DNA of 23,563 nucleotides from Patescibacteria group bacterium (GTDB lineage: Bacteria; Patescibacteriota; Microgenomatia; UBA8517). Under the pieces are notes generated by a model. It ran no database searches and was not told the DNA's origin. It worked only from the letters and a program-made list of their open reading frames with translations. Position 1 is the first letter of the stretch; every line of letters begins with the position of its first letter. The stretch is from NCBI GenBank assembly GCA_018826545.1, contig JAHKAL010000010.1, positions 1 through 23,563 of the forward strand. Direction: 5' to 3'. Made by a program: the position numbers and the translations under genes. Below, piece after piece: positions 7,732 to 14,932 of this stretch.

Positions 7732-7758
7732 AGCTTCGACATCCGAGGCTTTTTGTGT
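7732..7758 (+). terminator. Rho-independent terminator of the YcaO operon
   Basis: The arms AGCTTCG (7732-7738) and CGAGGCT (7744-7750) pair over 7 bp with one G-U wobble around a 5-nt loop, followed by TTTTTGTGTTTT. It sits 30 nt after the M16 stop and marks the operon's end. Confidence 0.7.
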
Positions 7759-7784
7759 TTTGGGGATGTAAATGACAAGCGTGT

Positions 7785-7900
7785 GGTCACATGGCTACCC
7801 ATCTTGGCTGAGCAGGCTGGTCTAGAACCTTTGCATCCTTATAGCTGATAGTCTCATCAAGGCTAAACGAGACATTTGGGACACTATAGTAGATATAGTT
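7785..7900. repeat. Family A intergenic repeat, full-length copy
   Basis: One of the two best-preserved copies. It shares with 16674-16795 the blocks CTTGGCTGAGCA, TGGTCTAGAACC, AAGGCTAAA and GAGACATTTGGGACACTATA. The copies differ by a short insertion near the middle. This copy lies between the YcaO operon terminator and the HEMLH peptidase gene. Confidence 0.75.
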
Positions 7901-7940
7901 AAAACTAACTGTTTCGATAACTTTAAGATACAATTGACTT

Positions 7941-8624
7941 ATGTCTCCAAGGTTAGTTGTGAAACTCAACAAAGATTTTGATAAAGCTATCTGTGATGAA
8001 TTTTTAAACAGAAGCGAGGCAGGAGTTGATTTTGGGGTTGGAATTGTAAAAATTCACCCTAAGTTGTTACCAGCACAAAAAGCTTTAGAAAAACAGTTTC
8101 CTATAAAAAAAATAGACAAGTATTTTGACGCCTACTACAAAACAAACGATGAGGAGCTACAAGAGAGTGTAAAAAAAGCACAGACAGATTGGGACAAAAT
8201 ATCAGAGAAGTTTTATAAAGCATGTGACAAGTATTTTGACAAACACTTCTGGCCCAAAGGCAAATACGAAGCATATTTGTCTATAATTGATTGCAACCCA
8301 AGATTTCTACACAACAAAACGTTTCAGGTTTTCTGGAAACACAAAAAAGGGTTTGTTTTTATGGCAATGCACGAAATGCTTCATTTTTTGTTTTTTGATT
8401 TAGTAGAAAAACTATTTCCTAATATCAACATTAACACTCAAAAAATGTGGGAGATCTCAGAAGTATTTAATGGACTAATCATGCAGGAGTCTGAGTTTGT
8501 AGAAATAACAGGTGTTCGAGATCCTGGTCAATATCCAGACCTGATTAAACTCCAAAAAGGGTTCGAGGCTGTTTGGAAGAAAAGAAAAAAAGCTAATGAA
8601 TTTTTGGCTATCACTCTTTCTTAA
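7941..8624 (+). CDS. Putative zinc metallopeptidase with HEMLH motif
   Basis: A 227-residue protein I cannot assign to a named family. The key feature is HEMLH at residues 144-148 inside a hydrophobic helix (FVFMAMHEMLHFLFFDLVE), the HExxH zinc signature. A downstream MWEISEVFNGLIMQ near 170-185 could supply the third ligand Glu. The N-terminal half is charged and helical with no signal peptide, so it is probably cytoplasmic. TACAAT ends 6 nt before the ATG, so the mRNA is probably leaderless. It follows a family A repeat and is not part of the YcaO operon, since a terminator intervenes. It could still help mature one of the peptides, but that is a guess. Confidence 0.6.
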   Translation: MSPRLVVKLNKDFDKAICDEFLNRSEAGVDFGVGIVKIHPKLLPAQKALEKQFPIKKIDKYFDAYYKTNDEELQESVKKAQTDWDKISEKFYKACDKYFDKHFWPKGKYEAYLSIIDCNPRFLHNKTFQVFWKHKKGFVFMAMHEMLHFLFFDLVEKLFPNININTQKMWEISEVFNGLIMQESEFVEITGVRDPGQYPDLIKLQKGFEAVWKKRKKANEFLAITLS

Positions 8625-8660
8625 AAACTCAACTCTCCTAAGGGAAAAACTCTGATATTT

Positions 8661-8725
8661 AGTTGAGCAGGTCGGTCTGCCCCCCACTTGATCCCATACT
8701 TAAGGTACTATTTCCAGCAAATTAA
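8661..8725. repeat. Family C repeat, left copy
   Basis: Aligns by eye with 9741-9797: AGGTC, a CTTGATCC block, ACTT, GGTACTATTTCC versus GGTATTATTTCT. The two copies flank the HEMSH peptidase gene as direct repeats. The start of this copy (TTGAGCAGGTCGGTCTG) also resembles the family A core. AGTTGAG at 8661-8667 can pair with CTCAACT at 8628-8634, so this may partly form a hairpin after the previous gene. Confidence 0.45.
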
Positions 8726-8841
8726 GAAGGTGTGTTTTTCAAATCCAAGGATTTCATTCCAAAACCAAAAAGGTTTCGAAATGATGTTTAATCTCCATAA
8801 AACTTGACTAAAATATTTCAGGATTCTAGTCTAAAGGTAGT

Positions 8842-9717
8842 ATGTATATTTTTCTTGCCCTTGTAGGCATATGGACTGTTATTGATTTATTCAAAGGCTA
8901 CAAAAAAGCTGTTAACAAAAATATATACCTATTTAAAAATCTTTCAATTCTTTCTGGAATAATCTTAATATTTTTTCTCTTTGGTCCATTTTTCTTAATA
9001 TCTCCTGTTAAAATTGGCTATTCATCTTTAAAGTCTGATTGTATTACCCTTTTCTACCCCACTTCTTATGAAACAAGAGGACAGGAAATCTTTGTAATGA
9101 CCAAGGAAGCTGAGGAGAATGTTAAGGATTTTTATGGAAACACTAAAAACATAAAAGTTCTAGTTGGTTTATCAAATATTGACATGCTTCGCTTTGGTTC
9201 GCACCCAAAAGCTAATGGGGCAGGAACAGTTTTTGGAATTGCAATAAGGGAATCAAAGGCTACCTCAAATATCATTGCTCATGAAATGTCTCATAAAAAT
9301 TTAGCTGAAATTTCAAACGTTAAAACCTCTGCAAAATTTCCAAGATGGTTTGATGAAGGATTGGCTTCATATCTTGGAAAAATGGATTACTATAAAAACG
9401 AACAGGACTTAAAAGATGATTTAGACAGAGGAATGTACAGAAAAGATATCACTGAATGGAAGGGCATTAGAGGTATTTTTCAATGGTTAAACCTCACGTT
9501 TATAAAACCAAATCCTAGATTGATATATGGACAAACATATTTAATGGTCAAGTATCTTTTTGATGAATACGGGCAGGAAAAAGTATATGATCTCGTTTTA
9601 AAAGCCTCTCAATCAAACTTTGACAAAGCATTTATTGAAGTTTTTGGAATAACCGTTAATGATTTCCATAAAGAATTTATTCAATACATCGAGAGGTCAC
9701 CTCACAAAAGTTCCTGA
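8842..9717 (+). CDS. Membrane-anchored gluzincin peptidase (MA-type, HEMSH)
   Basis: A 291-residue protein with two N-terminal hydrophobic segments (about 1-14 and 33-55), then a soluble domain probably outside the cytoplasm. The zinc motif HEMSH is at residues 147-151 and the third ligand lies in RWFDEGLASYLG with Glu near 172, the arrangement of gluzincins (peptidase MA-like family). A later GQTYLMVKYLFDEYG helix also fits that family. TTGACT at about 8803, a 17-nt spacer and TAGTCT precede the ATG by 9 nt, a weak promoter with almost no leader. The gene is bracketed by family C repeats, a possible sign of past movement or of repeat spread. Confidence 0.75.
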   Translation: MYIFLALVGIWTVIDLFKGYKKAVNKNIYLFKNLSILSGIILIFFLFGPFFLISPVKIGYSSLKSDCITLFYPTSYETRGQEIFVMTKEAEENVKDFYGNTKNIKVLVGLSNIDMLRFGSHPKANGAGTVFGIAIRESKATSNIIAHEMSHKNLAEISNVKTSAKFPRWFDEGLASYLGKMDYYKNEQDLKDDLDRGMYRKDITEWKGIRGIFQWLNLTFIKPNPRLIYGQTYLMVKYLFDEYGQEKVYDLVLKASQSNFDKAFIEVFGITVNDFHKEFIQYIERSPHKSS

Positions 9718-9740
9718 AATAGTTAATTAGATTCTGAATC

Positions 9741-9797
9741 AAACAGGTCCAGACCTGCTTGATCCTAAACTTGCGGTATTATTTCTGGTGAGTTGAA
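9741..9797. repeat. Family C repeat, right copy
   Basis: Partner of 8661-8725 (see there). It contains a perfect inverted repeat, CAGGTC-CA-GACCTG, at about 9744-9757. Sequence just to the right (GGCCTAGACCGATCTAG) again resembles family A cores. Confidence 0.45.
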
Positions 9798-9863
9798 TTC
9801 CATGGCCTAGACCGATCTAGTCCTTATAACTGGACATTGTGCCCAGGGTTCTTAATCCCGGAT

Positions 9864-9900
9864 AATTGAGCAATTTGGTCTAGAACCTTCTAATCTTATA
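9864..9900. repeat. Family A repeat, partial copy (core only)
   Basis: Contains ATTGAGCAATTTGGTCTAG followed by AACC, matching the TGAGCA...GGTCTAGAACC core of the longer copies. It ends right beside the stop codon of the ParB-like gene. Confidence 0.5.
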
Positions 9901-9901
9901 A

Positions 9902-10354
9902 TTAAACTAAAGAAGCACTATCGAGAACTTCCTGTTTGTTATTTTCTTCTTTTATATAAAAAATTGTCCAATATTTATTAAATCCTGATTTTTTGAGTGC
10001 TTCGAACCGATGCGTTCCGTCTGCTAAATGAATCTCTCCCCAATAATCTGATGAGATTAGTGGAGTAAAAGATTCACCTCTTTTTAAACATTTTGTAAAA
10101 TATAATATCCGTTTTTCCCATTTATCGCGGTTTTCTCGAAATATCATATCCTTTTCATACCCCATCACTCTTTTTAATTTATCAAGTGGATACTCTATAA
10201 GATCTGACCAAATATATTTTTCTTCTTTCAGTACTTTCCCAAGTTTTTTGTTATTACCCTCACTATTTAGGTAACCGAGAACCCATTGGTGAAGTTTTCC
10301 CTTCTCTTTTGCTTTCAGTGCTGAATTTAAATTATATTTAAGCAATATATTCAT
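9902..10354 (-). CDS. ParB/sulfiredoxin-fold domain protein
   Basis: About 150 residues from the ATG at 10354. A TTG further upstream would extend it into a promoter-like repeat, so I prefer the ATG. The C-terminal part has GEIHLADGTHRFEALKKSG, the nucleotide-binding pattern of ParB/Srx-fold domains (G-x-HR), preceded by a region ending FTPLISSDYWG that would supply the first strand. The N-terminal part is helical and charged. It lacks the DNA-binding helix-turn-helix of chromosomal ParB, so it is not a partition protein. Such single-domain proteins act as small kinases, nucleases or regulators; nothing here decides which. It is divergent from the histidine phosphatase. Confidence 0.6.
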   Translation of the reverse strand: MNILLKYNLNSALKAKEKGKLHQWVLGYLNSEGNNKKLGKVLKEEKYIWSDLIEYPLDKLKRVMGYEKDMIFRENRDKWEKRILYFTKCLKRGESFTPLISSDYWGEIHLADGTHRFEALKKSGFNKYWTIFYIKEENNKQEVLDSASLV

Positions 10355-10360
10355 TATAAC

Positions 10361-10392
10361 TGAACATACCTGTCTAGTACCCAAAAGATCAA
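10361..10392 (-). promoter_or_regulatory. Promoter of the ParB-like gene inside a family A left end
   Basis: On the minus strand TTGATC (10392-10387), an 18-nt spacer and TATGTT (10368-10363) stand 8 nt before the ATG. The spacer contains GGGTACTAGA, shared with the family A copies at 3874 and 13322. The transcript would start at or next to the start codon. Confidence 0.55.
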
Positions 10393-10442
10393 TATGCTAC
10401 TGTTTTCAATCTCAATATAGTTGCATATGTTAAAATCGAAAT

Positions 10443-11066
10443 ATGCTTGTATATCTTGTTAGACATGGAGAATCCGAAGGAAATAAAAAAGGGTTTCATC
10501 AAAGCCCAGTGGTAACACTTACTAAAGAAGGCATAAAACAGGCAAAATCTCTTGCTAATAGATTAACCAATCTCAAAATTGACTTCATTTATTCCAGTCC
10601 ACAAGTTCGTGCTAAACAAACTTCACAAATTATATCCAAAAAGTTAGGAGTTCCAATTGAATTCTGGGAAAACTTAAAGGAAATAAAAAAACCAAGTGAA
10701 ATTTGGGGGAAACCAGTAGATGATGATCTTGCCATGAAGATTAAGAAATTGGCAAGGGAAGACTTTATTAAAGGAAACAAAAAGTACTCTGACGAAGAAA
10801 CTTTTGAAGAATTGAATCAAAGAGGTAAAAATGTACTTGACTATTTACTTAAAGATCACAAAGATCAAAATATTTTATGCATATCCCACAGCGCAATGAT
10901 AAAAATGATAGTGGGTAAAATAATTTTTGGAAAAAATCTAACTCCTTCCGAATATCTAAATTTAAGAGAACATACTTGGCTAATAAATACAGGAATAACC
11001 GTTTGTGAACATACCAACAAATGGGGATGGACACTTATTTCATGGAATGACACAACACACCTCTAG
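10443..11066 (+). CDS. Histidine phosphatase family protein (phosphoglycerate mutase-like)
   Basis: A 207-residue cytoplasmic enzyme of the histidine phosphatase superfamily. The phosphate-accepting motif VRHGESEGN starts at residue 6 (His 8), the second Arg motif is YSSPQVRAKQTSQI near 50-64, and the second catalytic His is in CISHSAMIKMIVG near 147-159. A Glu in the middle (SDEETFEELNQRG) fits the acid/base residue of phosphatase-type members. It could be a cofactor-dependent phosphoglycerate mutase, an alpha-ribazole phosphatase-like or a broad phosphatase; the sequence alone does not say. TAAAAT ends exactly 6 nt before the ATG and no Shine-Dalgarno site is seen, so the mRNA is probably leaderless. 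Confidence 0.85.
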   Translation: MLVYLVRHGESEGNKKGFHQSPVVTLTKEGIKQAKSLANRLTNLKIDFIYSSPQVRAKQTSQIISKKLGVPIEFWENLKEIKKPSEIWGKPVDDDLAMKIKKLAREDFIKGNKKYSDEETFEELNQRGKNVLDYLLKDHKDQNILCISHSAMIKMIVGKIIFGKNLTPSEYLNLREHTWLINTGITVCEHTNKWGWTLISWNDTTHL

Positions 11067-11106
11067 AAATTTAATTGGGTTTTTCCAAACATTATGCTCT
11101 TCAGCT

Positions 11107-11197
11107 AAGGTACCCTGTTAGGCTGAGTGCTCTAGGCCCATTCTATTACTATAACAATTGTTTCACTTCAAGGTTAAATAAGACACTATAAAAGGAG
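11107..11197. repeat. Family A intergenic repeat, shortened copy
   Basis: Shares AGGCTGAGTGCTCTAGGCCC and AAGGTTAAATAAGACACTAT plus AAAAGG with the full copies; the middle GACATTTGG part of the right end is missing. It lies in the gap upstream of the AAA/DUF4143 gene. Confidence 0.55.
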
Positions 11198-11225
11198 ATG
11201 TAACAAATGCTCTTGAGAGTGGTAC

Positions 11226-11254
11226 TTGACAAAAAGTAATACTTTCTGTAAAGT
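11226..11254 (+). promoter_or_regulatory. Promoter of the AAA/DUF4143 gene
   Basis: TTGACA at 11226-11231, a 17-nt spacer and TAAAGT at 11249-11254 form one of the clearest -35/-10 pairs in the window. The ATG at 11266 is 11 nt further on and there is no Shine-Dalgarno site, so the leader would be at most a few bases. Confidence 0.6.
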
Positions 11255-11265
11255 GACAATTGCAT

Positions 11266-12447
11266 ATGTTCTACAAACGTAAAGTCTATACAGATCTTCT
11301 CTTACATGCTCAAACACCTCTTGTAACCGTTCTTACAGGAATGAGAAGAACTGGTAAGACCACCCTTATTCAACAGCTTCTTTTGGATATTCCCAACAAA
11401 AACTCACTTTATCTGGATTTACAGCGTCCTGACAATCGCGAGCTTTTTGATGAAAAAAACTATGAAGCTATTCAAAAATCCTTTATCGCTCGAGGACTAT
11501 CTGCTAGTGAACCAATGGTAATCGCTCTGGATGAAATACAACTGGCTCCAGACGTATCCAGCGCAATCAAGTATTTATCTGATCATCATAAAATCAAGTT
11601 TATTGTCACTGGTTCAAGTTCGTATTATCTTAAGAATTTATTTTCCGAATCATTATCTGGAAGAAAGAAACTCTTTGAACTACATCCTCTGGACTTCGGA
11701 GAATTTCTTACTTTTAAGGAAATTTCATTTTCACAGACTGATTGGGAAAAAGGAGAATTTAATACCCCAGAGTATAGTCGTCTTTCTTCTTCTTATTATG
11801 AAGAATACATTCGTTTTGGTGGCTTTCCTCAAGTGGTACTCGCTCAATCTGAAATTGAAAAACGAGATCTTTTATCAGATATCATGTCTTCATATGTGAA
11901 TATTGATATTCGTTCGCTTGCAGATTTTTCTGATGAACGAAACCTGTACTCTCTTGCAAAACTTTTGGCTGGAAGAATAGGTAGTAGAGTAGAATATACA
12001 AATTTATCACAGCTTGTAGGTTTATCCCGTCCGACTGTTACTAACTATATTTCTTTTTTTGAAAAGACTTATCTTATAAACACAGTTCCTGTATATACAA
12101 AAAGTGTTGATCGGGAAATCGTAAAATCTAGAAAGCTTTACTTTTGCGATACCGGACTTGCCAATACTTTAGCAGAAATTTCAAGTGGAGCCCAGTTTGA
12201 GAATACACTTTTCAATCAACTGGCAGGAATTGGGCAAGTCCAATACTTCGCCCTAAAAACCGGACACGAAATTGACTTCATTTTAAATAATAATTTAGCA
12301 ATTGAAGCAAAAGAAACTCCTCTAGAAAAGAATTTAACACATTTAACCCATATGGCTACAAGTATTCGAATTCCCAACTTCAGACTTATTGGTAGACATC
12401 AATCTCCAAAGTTTACAAATTACACATGGGCAGGATCAATATTGTGA
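11266..12447 (+). CDS. AAA-family ATPase with C-terminal DUF4143
   Basis: A 393-residue P-loop ATPase of the AAA_14/DUF4143 type. Walker A is GMRRTGKTT at residues 25-33, a Walker B-like MVIALDEIQLAPD lies near 83-95, and an Arg-containing GSSSYYLKN sensor region follows. The C-terminal half has the DUF4143 pattern (LSRPTVTNYISFFEKTYLI, then KLYFCDTGLAN and GHEIDFIL...AIEAKET), which resembles a restriction-endonuclease-like fold with D and E-x-K residues. These proteins are abundant and often mobile in CPR, archaea and anaerobes; their substrate is unknown. A TTG two codons upstream is also in frame; I use the ATG because it fits the promoter spacing. It seems less A-rich than its neighbours, hinting at transfer. 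Confidence 0.85.
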   Translation: MFYKRKVYTDLLLHAQTPLVTVLTGMRRTGKTTLIQQLLLDIPNKNSLYLDLQRPDNRELFDEKNYEAIQKSFIARGLSASEPMVIALDEIQLAPDVSSAIKYLSDHHKIKFIVTGSSSYYLKNLFSESLSGRKKLFELHPLDFGEFLTFKEISFSQTDWEKGEFNTPEYSRLSSSYYEEYIRFGGFPQVVLAQSEIEKRDLLSDIMSSYVNIDIRSLADFSDERNLYSLAKLLAGRIGSRVEYTNLSQLVGLSRPTVTNYISFFEKTYLINTVPVYTKSVDREIVKSRKLYFCDTGLANTLAEISSGAQFENTLFNQLAGIGQVQYFALKTGHEIDFILNNNLAIEAKETPLEKNLTHLTHMATSIRIPNFRLIGRHQSPKFTNYTWAGSIL

Positions 12448-12486
12448 TATAGGAAAGTCGTATACCACATTATTCGACGTACAAGA

Positions 12487-12512
12487 TTGGCAAATGAGAC
12501 ATTATAAAAAAG
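12487..12512. repeat. Family A right-end fragment
   Basis: The sequence GGCAAATGAGACATTATAAA matches the right end of family A (GGCTAAATGAGACA ... TATAAAAGG) with the middle deleted. It lies in the 73-nt gap between the convergent AAA/DUF4143 and amidohydrolase genes, so it cannot serve as a promoter for either. Confidence 0.4.
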
Positions 12513-12520
12513 ACGTTCAA

Positions 12521-13321
12521 TTAAATTTGAAGTTTGTATACTTCTACAGCGTTTTTACAAAATATTTTTTCTTTCTCTCCATCACTTATTTTTAATGACC
12601 TCACTAAAGCAATTTGTTTATCAATACTACACATTGGCCAATCGGTACCAAATATAACTTGATTTGGTCTATCTTTTACAGTCTTCTCAAGTACTTTTTT
12701 CATTTTCTCTATTCCCCCACTTTTTTCTAAAACTTCTGGATCAGCAGTTCCAGCTAATTCAAAATAGATATTTGGAGTATTTTTAGTAATTTCATAACAA
12801 TATTCAATCTTAGGCCAGAAATAATGAGTGATGATAACTTTTAATTTTGGGTACTTCTTTGCAACCTTAACTATATATTTAGGATCATTGTATTCTGACA
12901 CTTTTGAATCATTGGAATTCTCTCCCGTATGAAAAACAATAGGAAGATTTAATTTCTCACAAATTGAATAATACGGAAAGCATCTTTCATCTGTTGGATA
13001 GTAAGGATCATGACCCGGAAAAAATTTCAAGCCTTTTATTATTCCCCTCTCCATTAATTCTCTATATTTATGAACTTTACTGCTTCCTCTTTGAATAATC
13101 TGTGGACTTCCCAAAAGAAAAAATTCTTTATATCCTTTGGTAAGTTCGATTGCTTTTTTAAGGTCGGCTATATCAATAAGATGTTCAATATTGTCAGGAA
13201 TAACAATTGCATAATTGACTCCATTCTTAGCCATTTCTTTCAATAGAAAATCTCTGTTTTCCTCAAGGGATTTAGTATTATCTTCATAAAGTGAAATGTG
13301 AACGTGTGAATCGATAATCAT
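12521..13321 (-). CDS. Amidohydrolase-family metal-dependent hydrolase
   Basis: A 266-residue TIM-barrel hydrolase of the amidohydrolase (PF04909-like) group. Metal ligands are recognisable in order: DSHVHI at 4-9, PIVFHTGEN near 129-137, KVIITHYFWPK near 161-171 and FGTDWP near 224-229. The length is typical. Relatives hydrolyse or decarboxylate small carbon compounds (aminocarboxymuconate- or 2-pyrone dicarboxylate-like) and the substrate here is unknown. TatD nuclease-type function is a less likely alternative. TATGCT ends 6 nt before the ATG within a family A left end, giving a leaderless start that exactly matches the conserved MIIDSHVHI beginning. Confidence 0.8.
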   Translation of the reverse strand: MIIDSHVHISLYEDNTKSLEENRDFLLKEMAKNGVNYAIVIPDNIEHLIDIADLKKAIELTKGYKEFFLLGSPQIIQRGSSKVHKYRELMERGIIKGLKFFPGHDPYYPTDERCFPYYSICEKLNLPIVFHTGENSNDSKVSEYNDPKYIVKVAKKYPKLKVIITHYFWPKIEYCYEITKNTPNIYFELAGTADPEVLEKSGGIEKMKKVLEKTVKDRPNQVIFGTDWPMCSIDKQIALVRSLKISDGEKEKIFCKNAVEVYKLQI

Positions 13322-13363
13322 TTGCTGAGCATACCGCTCTAGTACCCAATTATCCCATAACTA
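13322..13363 (-). promoter_or_regulatory. Family A left end acting as amidohydrolase promoter
   Basis: The forward text TTGCTGAGCATACC then GCTCTAGTACCCAATT is the left half of a family A repeat, identical over 22 nt (13330-13351) to 3876-3897. On the minus strand TATGCT (13333-13328) is 6 nt from the ATG. The -35 position is poor (about GGGATA). The right half of the repeat is missing here. Confidence 0.55.
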
Positions 13364-13373
13364 CTCATTCATT

Positions 13374-13691
13374 TTATAAAAGTAAGATAACGCCAACAAC
13401 TGTAATTACTGCTCCAACTAGTGTTTTTGCTATATTAACCCTTTCTTTAAGAAAAATTATTGCAAGTATAACAGTCACAATTACTTTTTTAAAATTATCA
13501 GCGATCGAAACAGTAAATCTTCCGTCACCACATCCAGCATCTAAAACAACCTTATCTTTTGAAGAAAGTTCGAGAAGTTTTTGCTTGAAAACCTTTTCTG
13601 GTTCTCCATCGGGAAAATCGGCAATAAATTTGGCAGGAGTAGTATAATTCCCAAACTTTTTAGCAACTTTGTCATAAAAATCCTGAGACAT
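13374..13691 (-). pseudogene. Chimeric remnant: methyltransferase N-terminus joined to EamA C-terminus
   Basis: The frame from ATG 13691 encodes about 105 residues of two unrelated parts. Residues 1 to about 69 are the start of a class I SAM methyltransferase (MSQDFYDKVAKKFGNY ... VVLDAGCGDGRFTVSIADNF, motif I intact). From about 13485 to the stop the residues are hydrophobic, VIVTVILAIIFLKERVNIAK then GAVITVVGVILLL, the last two helices of an EamA/DMT transporter. A methyltransferase would normally continue for another 150 or more residues. Neither half can work alone, so this is a deletion or insertion scar that happens to stay in frame. TATACT lies 6 nt before the ATG, so it may still be expressed. 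Confidence 0.7.
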
Positions 13692-13736
13692 AAGCAAAGT
13701 ATATCAAATAAAACTACTATTAAACTTTCTAATGAA

Positions 13737-13826
13737 TTAGGCGCCTGTTTTACCCGATCCAATTACATAGAATAGTAACAAGGCTCTTACACCAGCTTTA
13801 ACATCCATAAGACTTATCTTAAAAAT
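13737..13826 (-). pseudogene. EamA/DMT transporter internal fragment
   Basis: Read on the minus strand this 90-nt piece gives AGVRALLLFYVIGSGKTGA followed by TAA, resembling the helix that comes just before the C-terminal pair in EamA/DMT transporters. The matching C-terminal piece lies at 13374-13485, with methyltransferase-like sequence between. It has no start and runs into the neighbouring divergent gene. The match is by eye and short. Confidence 0.4.
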
Positions 13827-14675
13827 ATGCATTTTCTACCTGTTACTGGTAAACTTTCAATTACAAACCAAATGTTCAATAAGTATCTTGCAACTCCAAC
13901 CGATCTTAGAACTGTTACCGAAGCACTAAAGTTCGTTATGCATCCTAAAATAAGATTTGTTTTCTCAGACATATCTAGGATTGAAAATACACAGATAGTC
14001 TCTTATGACAGCAAGAATATTTATCTATGGTATTTGAATTCACCCAAGTGTTTAAAATTCTCACACAGGCTTCAAATTCCCGATGAATGGCAAAGAGGAT
14101 GGTGGGCAGGTATTATTTCCGAAGAGTTGAAAAAATATGTTCCAATAAAGGGTGAGAAGCCAGTTATCAATGGCGGGTTACTAACACCATTCATTGAGCT
14201 CCAAAGGGCGAAAGAAGTTATGGAAAACCCATATGTAACGAAAGAATCATATCTTGCAACGATAATTCATGAATTGGGACATATTTACTGGAATAGTTTC
14301 AAGCTTTGGTGGCCATCAGACAAAGAAAGGAACATCAATCTTTTAGAAGAGGCTAAAAAACTCTATACAAATAAAATTACTAATAGAAAATTTAACATAA
14401 AGTATCCTAGCCCGATTTATGCGAGTGAAGTCTTTGCACATTGCACAGAATATTACGCAAGTGAGTTATTTTGGCCCAAACACAAAAGGAATTTCGATAA
14501 ATTTGCGGTCTCACAAATTAATATGATGGCTGTAACGGAAAAGAACAAAAACCTAAACGTCGAGGATTCGGTTTTGGAACCGACAAAAAACCAACACAAC
14601 TATTCAATGATTGTTGGCAAATTCCTAACAACCAAACACCCCAAAGACTGGCCAAATTTGCTTACAAAACTATAA
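13827..14675 (+). CDS. Putative zinc metallopeptidase with HELGH motif
   Basis: A 282-residue protein with no signal peptide or membrane helix. The zinc signature HELGH is at residues 148-152 (YLATIIHELGHIYWN). A downstream ASEVFAHCTEYYASELFW near 198-215 offers Glu ligands for a gluzincin-like site. I recognise no named family. TATCTT ends 6 nt before the ATG, suggesting a leaderless mRNA. It ends 5 nt from the end of the CxP precursor gene on the other strand, so it is convergent with the radical SAM unit. A peptide-processing role is possible from position only. It is the third HExxH protein within 7 kb; the three are not obviously homologous outside the motif. Confidence 0.65.
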   Translation: MHFLPVTGKLSITNQMFNKYLATPTDLRTVTEALKFVMHPKIRFVFSDISRIENTQIVSYDSKNIYLWYLNSPKCLKFSHRLQIPDEWQRGWWAGIISEELKKYVPIKGEKPVINGGLLTPFIELQRAKEVMENPYVTKESYLATIIHELGHIYWNSFKLWWPSDKERNINLLEEAKKLYTNKITNRKFNIKYPSPIYASEVFAHCTEYYASELFWPKHKRNFDKFAVSQINMMAVTEKNKNLNVEDSVLEPTKNQHNYSMIVGKFLTTKHPKDWPNLLTKL

Positions 14676-14680
14676 TCAAA

Positions 14681-14932
14681 TTAACCAGGATAACAAGATG
14701 GTCTTGGATATGGTCTTGGCGGCTCCGGTGCTTTTCCATTTGGATAGCAAGGTAGCATATCCGGACCACACGGCCTCATTGCTGGTGGACAATTGTTGGG
14801 ATAACAATCCGTATTGGGTCTGCAGGCCGCATTTGGTGGGCAATCCGCTGGCGGACAACTACCTGCTTTTGCCGGTGTAACCAAAACAATTTTTGGTTCT
14901 CCAATTTGTGTATTAAGTTGTTCAGCTTTCAT
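14681..14932 (-). CDS. Cys/Pro-rich RiPP precursor with eight C-x-P motifs
   Basis: An 83-residue peptide. Residues 1-25 form a leader (MKAEQLN, then GEPKIVLVTPAKAG) with no Cys. The core has Cys at 26, 31, 37, 43, 48, 55, 62 and 80, and every one is followed by any residue and then Pro (CPP, CPP, CRP, CYP, CPP, CGP, CYP, CYP). It ends in a Pro/Arg/Tyr stretch and CYPG. The gene overlaps the 3' end of the radical SAM gene by 11 nt. The start at 14932 is chosen over an ATG at 14957-14959 because AGGGGG stands 8 nt before it. It is most likely the substrate of the SPASM maturase; a Pro-rich structural or metal-binding peptide is the alternative. Confidence 0.8.
   Translation of the reverse strand: MKAEQLNTQIGEPKIVLVTPAKAGSCPPADCPPNAACRPNTDCYPNNCPPAMRPCGPDMLPCYPNGKAPEPPRPYPRPSCYPG

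Noticed and set aside
9902..10384. TTG start at 10384 for the ParB-like gene
   Set aside because: It would run translation through the promoter-like boxes; the ATG at 10354 lies 8 nt after the -10 box.
14676..14880. Open frames overlapping the CxP precursor on both strands
   Set aside because: Repetitive Pro/Cys codons keep other frames open by chance; only the frame starting at 14932 has a ribosome binding site and the regular CxP pattern.
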